A stretch of 5,983 nucleotides of DNA. Source: Desulfobacterales bacterium. GTDB taxonomy: Bacteria; Desulfobacterota; Desulfobacteria; Desulfobacterales; Desulfosalsimonadaceae. The notes beneath the pieces are model-generated. The model was not told the DNA's origin. It saw nothing but the letters and a program-made list of their open reading frames with translations, and did not search any database. The stretch's first letter is position 1. Each line of letters starts with the position of its first letter. Positions 1 through 5,721 of the stretch are shown piece by piece. The stretch is from positions 1 through 5,983 of the forward strand of contig JAGYOT010000133.1 of assembly GCA_018399455.1 (NCBI GenBank), in the 5' to 3' direction. Position numbers and translations under genes: made by a program.

Positions 1-336
1 TTTATCGGAGTGATAAGCATTGCAGGGGTGATGCTGGGAATGCATTTCCTGGAGAATCAGCCCAGGGCAACCATAAAGCTTACGGAACCGGATATTCTCT
101 TCCGGCTGGCTAGGATTACGGAGACCTCGGAATACGACCATTTCAAGGGTGCCGCCCGGAGCTGGAACCTGACCGATCAGAGAGCGGAAGCTGACTTCAA
201 CCGTTATCTTCTGCAGGGAGAGCTGCCCCATTATGTCCGGGACTACCTTCGCAAGGCAAAACAATCCACCCCTGGACTGCAGGATCGGCGCACTGATTTT
301 TTTACCGGAATCATGCCGGAAAAGAAATCCGGCTGA
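1..336 (+). CDS. Hypothetical protein with hydrophobic segment, 5'-partial
   Basis: I do not recognise this gene. The frame is open to the first base of the window, so it is probably the 3' part of a longer gene; a GTG at 10 could serve as a start, but no ribosome binding site can be judged there. The first ~16 residues visible (FIGVISIAGVMLGMHF) are hydrophobic and look like a membrane segment or the end of a signal anchor. The remaining ~90 residues are polar and charged, with no cysteines and no motif I can assign. A segment near the C-terminus (FNRYLLQGELPHYVRDYLRK) looks helical and amphipathic. The natural reading is a membrane-anchored protein with a short soluble tail. It ends with TGA at 334-336, 162 bases before the amidohydrolase on the same strand. 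Confidence is for it being a real coding region, not for any function. Confidence 0.55.
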   Translation, partial: FIGVISIAGVMLGMHFLENQPRATIKLTEPDILFRLARITETSEYDHFKGAARSWNLTDQRAEADFNRYLLQGELPHYVRDYLRKAKQSTPGLQDRRTDFFTGIMPEKKSG

Positions 337-366
337 TCCGGGCTGTAGAGTAGCTTCAAGTTTGCG

Positions 367-389
367 TTAAGGCTTGAAACCCGCCTTAA
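367..389. repeat. Inverted repeat, possible operator or weak terminator
   Basis: TTAAGGC (367-373) and GCCTTAA (383-389) form a perfect 7-bp inverted repeat around a 9-base spacer. There is no T-run after it, so it is not a standard intrinsic terminator for the upstream gene. Its right arm overlaps the weak -35 candidate of the downstream promoter, which would suit a repressor site. A short chance repeat is also possible. Confidence 0.3.
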
Positions 390-415
390 ACCCTGCCCCG
401 GCTGAAATATATAAT
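386..415 (+). promoter_or_regulatory. Candidate sigma-70 promoter for the amidohydrolase
   Basis: A perfect TATAAT box lies at 410-415. The best -35 hexamer at a reasonable distance is TTAAAC at 386-391 (18-base spacer), which matches TTGACA at only 3 of 6 positions. A better hexamer, TTGAAA at 374-379, is 30 bases away and too far. The predicted transcript would start near 422 and have a leader of about 75 bases before the ATG at 499. The strong -10 with a weak -35 suggests either modest expression or an activator-dependent promoter. Confidence 0.4.
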
Positions 416-498
416 GGCGCGTCCCTGCGGTCTAAAGGCAAAGATATCAGCCGGTCCGGAAAGTTAAAATACGGGCCGGCACAGGCCAAAGGTTTCTT

Positions 499-1386
499 AT
501 GCTGCATGCTAAGCTGCCGTCAATCGAGGATACGGAAGGCTCAGAAGTTCCTGAAGGCCTTCCGGCGGTCATTGATGCGCATGTCCACGTGTTTCCCCGG
601 GCCATTTTTTCAGCGGTACGGCAATGGTTTGACACGTACGGCTGGTCCATCCGTTACCGGATGGGAACCTCGCAGATTTTCGATTTTCTGCTGTCCCGGG
701 GCATCAAGCATATCGTGGCCCTTCAGTATGCTCATAAGCCGGGCATGGCAGACTATTTGAACCAATACATGGCAGAGAAATGCCGGCCATACGCCAATCA
801 GGTGACAGGGCTTGCCACTGTATTTCCGGGCGAAGCGCATGCGGCCGCCTACCTGCAGCAGGCGTTTGATGCAGGGCTGGGGGGACTCAAGCTCCATGTC
901 CATGTCCAGTGTTTCGACATGAACGCGGCTTACATGGATCCCCTGTATGAGTGCTGCCGGGTAAACAGGAAACCCATTGTGATCCATGCCGGAAGGGAAC
1001 CCAAAAGCCCCGCCTATCCATGCGATCCTTATACGCTTTGCCGGGCCGGCAAAATAGAGGCAATCGTAAAGAATTTTCCGGATCTTAAAATCTGTGTCCC
1101 TCATCTGGGCTTTGACGAATTACCCGCTTACAGAAAGCTCATCGGCAAATACGACAACCTGTGGCTGGATACCACAATGGTCCTTGCTGATTATTTTCCG
1201 CTTGATGCGCCAATCCAAATCAGCCGCTACCGGGCCGACCGGGTGATGTTTGGCACGGATTTTCCCAATATCCCCTATGCCTGGGACAGGGAGCTGAAAC
1301 GGATCAAGGCGGCGGGCCTCTCCCGGGAAAGACTGGACAGGTTATTGAGAAAAAACGCGCTGGATTTTTTCGGCCTTAGCCAATAA
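499..1386 (+). CDS. Metal-dependent amidohydrolase, Amidohydro_2 (TIM-barrel) family
   Basis: A 295-residue hydrolase or decarboxylase of the amidohydrolase superfamily, cytoplasmic (no signal peptide). The metal-binding set is visible in family order: DAHVH near the N-terminus (His28, His30), a GLKLH segment around Lys131, VIHAG (His163), VPHLG (His202) and GTDFP with the conserved aspartate at Asp254. This pattern fits PF04909 proteins such as the ACMSD-like and 2-pyrone-4,6-dicarboxylate lactonase-like groups; the substrate cannot be read from the sequence. The length is normal for the family and the frame is unbroken. The ATG at 499 is chosen because AAAGG (488-492) sits 6 bases upstream and the ~20 residues before the DAHVH strand are a usual lead-in. 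It is transcribed alone as far as can be seen and runs tail-to-tail into pyrE, 57 bases away. No functional link to the cobalamin genes is evident. Confidence 0.9.
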   Translation: MLHAKLPSIEDTEGSEVPEGLPAVIDAHVHVFPRAIFSAVRQWFDTYGWSIRYRMGTSQIFDFLLSRGIKHIVALQYAHKPGMADYLNQYMAEKCRPYANQVTGLATVFPGEAHAAAYLQQAFDAGLGGLKLHVHVQCFDMNAAYMDPLYECCRVNRKPIVIHAGREPKSPAYPCDPYTLCRAGKIEAIVKNFPDLKICVPHLGFDELPAYRKLIGKYDNLWLDTTMVLADYFPLDAPIQISRYRADRVMFGTDFPNIPYAWDRELKRIKAAGLSRERLDRLLRKNALDFFGLSQ

Positions 1387-1443
1387 GCGGAAGGTTGGAG
1401 GTATTCCCATGGGTCTGACGGAATCCTGAGCGATTTATTGAGC
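1387..1443. other. Convergent intergenic gap without a clear terminator
   Basis: These 57 bases separate the stop codons of the amidohydrolase and pyrE. The only pairing seen is CGGAAGG (1388-1394) with CCTTCCG (1451-1457, inside the last pyrE codons), with a loop of more than 50 bases, and a short ATTCC/GGAAT pair around a CCCATGGG palindrome. Neither is followed by a T-run in either direction, so I call no terminator. Read-through from each gene into the other as antisense RNA is possible. Confidence 0.4.
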
Positions 1444-2010
1444 CTATCCGCCTTCCGGCATAAAATCGGTTATATCCAGCAAAGCGACCATCTCCACCCC
1501 GCACGCTTCAATATTGGCCCGGCCGTTTTCCTCACACCGATCCAGCAGAGCGATCACCTGCAGAATCTCCAGGCCGAAATCGCGCACTGCCTGGATGGCT
1601 TTAATCGTCGAGCTGCCTGTCGTGACCACGTCTTCCACAACAATCACCGGGTCCCCGGGTTCCATGTTGCCCTCGATGGGCAGGCGTAGGCCGTGGGATT
1701 TTGGCGTTTTCCGAACCGAGAAAGCCTGGATGGGGTTTCCTGCAAGTTGCGATGTATAGGCAACCGCGATGGCAATCGGGTCCGCGCCCATGGTGAGCCC
1801 TCCGATTCCCGCGGGGGAAAGTCCCTGTTTTCGGATCGTTTCATACATCAACCGGCCGATCAGGACCAGGCTCGCCGGATAATAGGTGACGGCCTTCAAG
1901 TTGAAATAAAAATTACTTTTTTTGCCTGACACCAGGGTGAAGACAGGGTCTTCGGAATATTGAAACGACCGCTGCCGCACCAGTTCGATAAGCTCTTCTC
2001 GCTCACTCAT
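1444..2010 (-). CDS. pyrE: Orotate phosphoribosyltransferase
   Basis: PyrE joins orotate to PRPP to give orotidine 5'-monophosphate, the fifth step of de novo UMP synthesis, in the cytoplasm. The 188-residue product shows the type I phosphoribosyltransferase signature: VIVVEDVVTTGSS (about residues 122-134), the PRPP-binding loop; GGLTMGADP (70-78); and the flexible-loop motif VRKTPKSHG (99-107). SGKKSNFYFNLK near the N-terminus matches the orotate-side region of the family. Length is within the usual range and the frame is intact. The start ATG (2010-2008) has AGAGG (2023-2019) 8 bases upstream. The gene is divergent from the cobalamin leader and convergent with the amidohydrolase, so it appears to be a single-gene unit. 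No pyrimidine attenuator was recognised in the short leader. Confidence 0.96.
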   Translation of the reverse strand: MSEREELIELVRQRSFQYSEDPVFTLVSGKKSNFYFNLKAVTYYPASLVLIGRLMYETIRKQGLSPAGIGGLTMGADPIAIAVAYTSQLAGNPIQAFSVRKTPKSHGLRLPIEGNMEPGDPVIVVEDVVTTGSSTIKAIQAVRDFGLEILQVIALLDRCEENGRANIEACGVEMVALLDITDFMPEGG

Positions 2011-2062
2011 AGAGGGGTCCTCTAAAACGTATGGATTGACGGTTTGGATTCAGGATACCGTG

Positions 2063-2090
2063 ATTTAACCGAATATTTGCCCCCTGTCAA
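2063..2090 (-). promoter_or_regulatory. Sigma-70 promoter for pyrE
   Basis: On the minus strand a perfect TTGACA (2090-2085) is followed after 16 bases by TTAAAT (2068-2063), which matches the -10 consensus at 4 of 6 positions. Transcription would begin near 2056 and give a leader of about 45 bases before the pyrE ATG. Position and orientation both fit. Confidence 0.6.
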
Positions 2091-2113
2091 GCGCGGAGCC
2101 GGGGAGATGCCGA

Positions 2114-2182
2114 CGTGCCCCCCCCGATTGGCAGCGTGCCGGGGGGATATTGTGACATTTACCGAAATCCGGGCCGGCCCGG
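2114..2182. repeat. GC-rich inverted repeats between divergent promoters
   Basis: The stretch between the two -35 boxes (2091-2228) holds no gene. It contains CGTGCC twice (2114-2119 and 2135-2140), a run of eight C (2118-2125) facing a run of six G (2141-2146), the small hairpin GGCA/TGCC (2130-2133 with 2137-2140), and a perfect 14-bp palindrome CCGGGCCGGCCCGG (2169-2182). A further AAATCC/GGATTT pair lies at 2199-2204 and 2210-2215. These may be protein-binding or cruciform-prone sites, but GC-rich DNA makes such repeats by chance and no known operator is recognised. Confidence 0.35.
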
Positions 2183-2228
2183 GATATCCTGTTTCCTGAA
2201 ATCCTTTTGGGATTTGCACGCAGCCTTC

Positions 2229-2257
2229 TTGACATTTGCTGAAAGAGCGGCTAAAAG
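2229..2257 (+). promoter_or_regulatory. Sigma-70 promoter of the cobalamin operon
   Basis: A perfect TTGACA (2229-2234), a 17-base spacer and TAAAAG (2252-2257, 4 of 6 matches to TATAAT) form a good housekeeping promoter. The predicted start falls at about 2264, immediately before the first base of riboswitch helix P1 at 2265. That agreement between two independent signals is strong support. Confidence 0.75.
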
Positions 2258-2264
2258 AAACGAG

Positions 2265-2412
2265 AATAAGGTGTAAAAGGGAATCCCGTGAAAAACGGGA
2301 GCGGACCCGCCGCTGTAACCGGGGACGAAATCCGCAATACGCCACTGCCGCAGCAAGCGGTGGGAAGGCGCGGAAATTAGGGTGATCCGGGAGCCAGAAG
2401 ACCTGCCTTATT
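2265..2412 (+). promoter_or_regulatory. Cobalamin (B12) riboswitch
   Basis: This leader RNA binds a B12 form, most likely adenosylcobalamin, and reduces expression of the genes downstream. Landmarks of the Rfam cobalamin class appear in order: closing helix P1 from AATAAGG (2265-2271) and CCTTATT (2406-2412), a perfect 7-bp match; a TCCCGT/ACGGGA hairpin (2284-2289 with 2295-2300); the core GCCGCTGTAACCGGGGACGA; GCCACTG at 2341-2347; GGGAAGGCG at 2362-2370; and the B12 box AGCCAGAAGACCTGCC (2392-2407). All core parts look intact. It lies directly behind the promoter and ahead of a terminator, so control is probably by premature termination. Confidence 0.96.
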
Positions 2413-2483
2413 GTTATTCCAGTGCATCTGCGCGCGGCTACGCCGGGCATAAGACAACCGGAAGGGCCAAGTAAGACGGGTGC

Positions 2484-2528
2484 AGCCCTCTTAAGCCGAA
2501 CCAGGGCTTGGGAGGGCTTTTGTATTTC
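2484..2528 (+). terminator. Intrinsic terminator, riboswitch expression platform
   Basis: AGCCCTCTTAAGCC (2484-2497) pairs over all 14 positions (two of them G-U) with GGCTTGGGAGGGCT (2505-2518), around a 7-base loop, and is followed by TTTGTATTTCTT. It lies between the B12 aptamer and the first gene, where an off-switch is expected. A weak competing pairing, AGGGC (2463-2467) with GCCCT (2485-2489), would disrupt the terminator stem and could act as the antiterminator; that part is an inference. Confidence 0.88.
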
Positions 2529-2578
2529 TTGAACAATGAAAACGGATAAAGGGGGGGCCTGAAAACAGCCATGGCGGA

Positions 2579-3380
2579 ATGCAAATCACAGCATCGAAAA
2601 TAAAAGGACTGGTCGTTGCTGCGCCGGCCTCCGGCAGCGGCAAGACAACCGTTACGCTGGGACTTCCTGTGCTTCTGGTGGCCGATGCCAAGCGTATGGC
2701 CAGAAGCTTTGCCGCCCTTGTCAAGGGGTTTTGCGAGTTCGACCCCGGGCTTCAGATAACCGGGGTTATTGCCAATAATGTGGCCGGGCAGAGGCATCTT
2801 GCGTACCTGCAGGAGGCCATGGATGCCCTGGAGGCGCTGCAGTTCCCCCTTCTGGGCGGCCTCCCCAGAGAGGCGGCGGTTGAAATTCCGGAACGGCACC
2901 TGGGCCTTTATACCGCAGACGACCACCTTCTGAGCGGGGCGGCCATCGAGTGCCTTGCCGGCCGGCCTGGACGGATTGTACCTGGGCGGCGGCTACCCGG
3001 AGCTGTTTGCGGAGAATCTTGAGGCAAACACGACCATGCGGCGGCAGATAAAACTGCTTGGTGAATCCGGAATGCCGATCTATGCTGAATGCGGGGGATT
3101 CATGTATCTCTGCCGGCATCTGGTGACAAGGGAAGGTCAATCCCATGTCATGGCAGGCGTTTTTCCGTTTGAAACTCACATGCAGGGGCGGCTTTCGGCA
3201 TTGGGATACCGCGAAATCCGCCTGCTGGCAGACACCCCGATCGGTCCGGCCGGAACAATCGCGCGGGGCCACGAGTTTCACTATTCAAAATTTGTTTTCG
3301 ACCGCGAATCAAATGAAGTTACCGCGGTTTACGGAAGCACGGACAGAAGCGGGACTGACCGCGGATGTCCAGGCTGGCTC
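2579..3380 (+). pseudogene. cbiA: Cobyrinate a,c-diamide synthase, multiply deleted remnant
   Basis: Intact CbiA amidates cobyrinate side chains a and c using ATP and glutamine and is about 450-460 residues long. Here only parts remain. Piece 1 (2579 to ~2665) has the P-loop APASGSGKTT and ends at TLGL. It joins in frame to piece 2 (~2666-2950), which starts PVLLVADAKRMARS and ends near ERHLGLYTADDH; about 100 residues of the ATPase domain that normally lie between are missing. Near 2950-2957 the frame changes and piece 3 begins at LPAGLDGLYLGGGYPELF, the start of the glutaminase domain; the linker and early domain (roughly 70-80 residues) are missing. Piece 3 keeps AECGGFMYL with the catalytic Cys codon at 3090-3092, and GHEFHYS (3267-3287), but the C-terminal SYxHxHF part with the catalytic histidine is gone. 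The start ATG at 2579 is the only one in its frame after a stop at 2537; spacing to the G-rich tract at 2551-2557 is poor. It cannot encode a working enzyme. Confidence 0.85.
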
Positions 3381-3392
3381 GCCCCGGCGGCC

Positions 3393-3521
3393 GAAATGGT
3401 GAAGGCCAGGAAACAAAACAGCGCCAGAATGCATCTGGAGGCGATCATCGGCTCCATGGCCGAAGCCTACCGGGCCGGAGAGAAGGTCGTTCGCCTGCAT
3501 TCCGGCGATCCCAGCCTGTGA
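3393..3521 (+). pseudogene. cobM: Precorrin-4 C11-methyltransferase fragment
   Basis: CobM/CbiF methylates C-11 of the corrin precursor using SAM and is normally about 250 residues. Only about 42 codons remain here, read in the same frame as the last cbiA piece, so the two form one fused reading frame (2955-3521). The recognisable stretch runs from EMVKARKQ through NSARMHLEAIIGSMAEAYRA to VVRLHSGDPSL (SGDPSL at 3501-3518), the SAM-binding region of the family, then hits TGA at 3519-3521. The N-terminal GAGPGDPEL segment and the C-terminal two thirds are absent. The usual few residues between KARKQ and NSARM (typically GAxIH-like) also seem missing, which may be another small in-frame deletion at an AA(C)A repeat. 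No start codon with a ribosome binding site belongs to this fragment. Confidence 0.8.
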
Positions 3522-4084
3522 AACCGCCTGGAAAGGCAGTGTTTGTGCGCTGGTCTGCAGCGGGGACCCCGGTGTTTATGCCATGGCCGGACTGGTTTTT
3601 GAGCTCTGCCTTGAAAACGCTGTGCCCGTGGGGAGCGGCCCGGACCGTTTGGCCGTTGAGGTGATTCCGGGAGTGCCGGCCCTGTGTTCGGGCGCCGCCC
3701 TCTTGGGTGCGCCGCTGATGCACGATTTTGAGGCCATCAGCTTAAGCGATTTAATGACCCCCTGGCCGGTGATTGAAAAACGAATTCAAATGGCGGCGCA
3801 GGCCGATTTTGTGATCGCCTTCTACAACCCCAGAAGCAAAAAACGCAACTGGCAGCTTGACAAGGCAAAGGAAATCCTGCTCGGCCACCGTTCATCCGAG
3901 ACCCCTGTGGGGCTTGTCACCGCTGCCATGCGCGAGGCGGAATCGGTTGCGCTCACCCGGCTGGCCGACCTGGACCCGACCCTTGCAGACAACGGTGTTT
4001 GTGGGAAACAGCCAGACGTTTGTCTATCACCACCAAATGGTGACACCCCGGGGCTACAGGGATAAATATCAGCTCTCGTCCTGA
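3520..4084 (+). pseudogene. cobJ: Precorrin-3B C17-methyltransferase remnant, 5'-deleted and frameshifted
   Basis: CobJ/CbiH methylates C-17 with ring contraction. Homology begins abruptly at ETAWKGSVCALVCSGDPGVY (SGDPGVY at 3559-3579) and continues through EVIPGVPALCSGAALLGAPL, HDFEAISLSDLMTPW, FVIAFYNPRSKKRNWQL, TPVGLV and LADLDPTLAD. About 70 N-terminal residues, including the first SAM-site glycine motif, are missing, and the sequence upstream is cobM, not cobJ. At about 3990 the frame shifts: the true C-terminus, TVFVGNSQTFVY then MVTPRGYRDKY, continues one frame over from 3992 to the TGA at 4082-4084. The family usually has an MFT-like triplet between AD and TVFVG, so loss of 8 bases between two AC dinucleotides would explain both the missing residues and the frame. 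Translation could start at the ATG at 3583, but this lies past the SGDPGVY motif, so no active enzyme is expected. In related operons cbiG often sits between cobM and cobJ; no trace of it is seen. Confidence 0.85.
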
Positions 4085-4100
4085 TTTTTCCCGGATCAGG
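4080..4100 (+). repeat. Hairpin at the end of the cobJ remnant
   Basis: CCTGAT (4080-4085) and ATCAGG (4095-4100) form a 6-bp stem that includes the cobJ TGA stop; two G-T pairs could extend it. No T-run follows, so it is a poor terminator. It could instead stabilise or process the mRNA ahead of cobQ. Confidence 0.3.
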
Positions 4101-4143
4101 CACAGGGTTTAAGCACATGCGTAAGACGCGGCAAGGGATAAGC

Positions 4144-5721
4144 ATGAAAAAGAATATCCATAAAGCGACTTGCCTGGCTTTTTTGGGCACCGGCTCCGAT
4201 GTGGGCAAAAGCGTTCTGGCAACCGCCATGTGCCGGGTGCTGACCGATCGCGGCGTACGGACCGCCCCTTATAAGGCTCAGAACATGTCCAACAACTCGG
4301 GTGTCACCCCGGAGGGGCTTGAAATGGGGCGCGCCCAGATTGTCCAGGCCGAGGCCTGCCGACTGGCGCCGCATGTCGACATGAACCCGGTGCTTCTGAA
4401 ACCCACGGGCGAGACCGGCTCCCAGGTCGTGGTTCTTGGTGAGGCTGCGGGCAACCAGCAGGCAAAAGAATACTATGCGTCAAAACATGATTTGTTTTCC
4501 GTGGCAAAGGCTGCCCTGGACCGTCTGCGGTCCCGATACGAGGCGGTGGTCCTGGAGGGGGCGGGCTCCTGCGCGGAGGTAAACCTCATGGCCCATGATT
4601 TTGTCAACCTTCGCATTGCCGCTTATGCCGATGCTCCGGCGATTCTGGTGGCCGACATTCATAAAGGCGGGGTGTTCGCTCAGATCGTGGGAACCCTGGC
4701 CTGTCTTTCCCGAAAGCAGCAGGAGCAGATTGCAGGCTTTATCATCAACCGCTTCAGGGGCGATGTCCGGCTTTTTGACGAGGGGGTGCGCTGGCTGACG
4801 CAGAGAACAGGAAAGCCCTGTTTCGGCGTCATCCCCTGGTTTACCCATATCCGGATTGAGGCCGAGGATTCCGTGGTGATCGAACAGCCCGAGCAAAACG
4901 GCGCGGATGATGCCGGACCTGAGGCGGTGGCCGTGATTCGTCTGCCCCATATCTCGAACTTTACCGATTTTGATCCCCTTGATGCCACCGAAGGGTTGTC
5001 TCTTCATTTTCTGGAGCGGATTCAGGATCTCAGCCGGTTTGCGGCCGTTATTCTGCCCGGCACCAAAAACACCCGGGCGGATATGGATTGGCTTGTGCAG
5101 ACCGGATGGGCGGAGAAAATCCGTTGCTACCATGCTTCTGGCGGCCATGTGCTGGGTGTCTGCGGCGGCTACCAGATGCTTGGCGAAAACATCAGCGACC
5201 CTGATGGATTGGAAGGCGAGCCCGGCGAAATCGCAGGGCTGGGGCTTCTGCCGGTGGCCACCCGGCTGGCTGCCCCCAAGACCACGACCCGGGCCCGTTT
5301 TGCCTGGGACCAAATCCAGGGGGCAGGCTACGAAATCCACATGGGGCATACCGGCCCAACCGGAAACCGCCTTGACATGAAAACCGGTTCAAGGCCCGGC
5401 ACCCCGGCGGGCGGGCGCGACTGGCTTAGCGTGACCGAGCAGAACGGCCGGCTAGTATCATTTACCGACGGCTGGATATCCGGGGACGGCAAAGTGCGGG
5501 GGACCTATATGCACGGCCTGTTTGACGCTCCCCGGGTACTTGAACAATGGCTTGCCGAAATCGGGCTGCCGGGTTTGACCGTCCCGGATGTGCAGGGGGT
5601 TGATGCAAGAGACGGCCAGTATACCGAGCTTGCCCGCCATTTTGAAAAACACGCGGATGTGGACGGCCTGATGCGGACAATGGGCCTCGATCCCGACGGG
5701 CCGACGGAAAAACAGAAATGA
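4144..5721 (+). CDS. cobQ: Cobyric acid synthase, glutamine-hydrolysing
   Basis: CobQ/CbiP amidates side chains b, d, e and g of adenosylcobyrinate a,c-diamide to give adenosylcobyrate, using ATP and glutamine, in the cytoplasm. The 525-residue product is full length. The N-terminal dethiobiotin-synthetase-like ATPase domain has the P-loop GTGSDVGKS (residues 15-23), KAQNMSNNS and MNPVLLKPTGETGSQVV, then VVLEGAGSCAEVNL. The C-terminal class I (triad) glutaminase domain has GVCGGYQMLG with Cys340 as the expected nucleophile and TYMHGLFD with His457. An upstream in-frame ATG at 4117 would add nine residues, but I chose 4144: AAGGGA (4133-4138) lies 5 bases before it and the protein then begins as relatives do. 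The gene follows the cobJ remnant by 59 bases and its TGA overlaps the cbiB ATG. It shows no sign of the damage seen upstream, and should be under B12-riboswitch control by read-through. Confidence 0.96.
   Translation: MKKNIHKATCLAFLGTGSDVGKSVLATAMCRVLTDRGVRTAPYKAQNMSNNSGVTPEGLEMGRAQIVQAEACRLAPHVDMNPVLLKPTGETGSQVVVLGEAAGNQQAKEYYASKHDLFSVAKAALDRLRSRYEAVVLEGAGSCAEVNLMAHDFVNLRIAAYADAPAILVADIHKGGVFAQIVGTLACLSRKQQEQIAGFIINRFRGDVRLFDEGVRWLTQRTGKPCFGVIPWFTHIRIEAEDSVVIEQPEQNGADDAGPEAVAVIRLPHISNFTDFDPLDATEGLSLHFLERIQDLSRFAAVILPGTKNTRADMDWLVQTGWAEKIRCYHASGGHVLGVCGGYQMLGENISDPDGLEGEPGEIAGLGLLPVATRLAAPKTTTRARFAWDQIQGAGYEIHMGHTGPTGNRLDMKTGSRPGTPAGGRDWLSVTEQNGRLVSFTDGWISGDGKVRGTYMHGLFDAPRVLEQWLAEIGLPGLTVPDVQGVDARDGQYTELARHFEKHADVDGLMRTMGLDPDGPTEKQK

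Noticed and set aside
374..760. Open frame of 128 codons overlapping the amidohydrolase start
   Set aside because: It is out of frame with the conserved DAHVH motif, lacks a ribosome binding site and has unnatural composition.
610..1104. Open frame on the minus strand opposite the amidohydrolase (164 codons)
   Set aside because: Antisense to a gene with a full set of catalytic motifs; no domain or ribosome binding site supports it.
2022..2926. Minus-strand open frames across the riboswitch and cbiA start
   Set aside because: They run through a clear structured RNA leader and terminator, and their translations look non-protein-like.
3980..4000. Programmed ribosomal frameshift in cobJ
   Set aside because: No slippery heptamer is seen and conserved residues are missing at the site, so a deletion explains it better.
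2579..4084. A new multi-gene system made of short novel proteins
   Set aside because: Every short frame here matches part of CbiA, CobM or CobJ in operon order, so the remnants explain the region.
4117..4143. Upstream ATG for cobQ
   Set aside because: It adds nine residues not typical of the family; the ATG at 4144 has a better-placed AAGGGA.
4480..5349. Long open frame on the minus strand opposite cobQ (289 codons)
   Set aside because: It lies wholly within the intact, strongly recognisable cobQ, has no recognisable domain, and long antisense frames are common opposite GC-rich genes.
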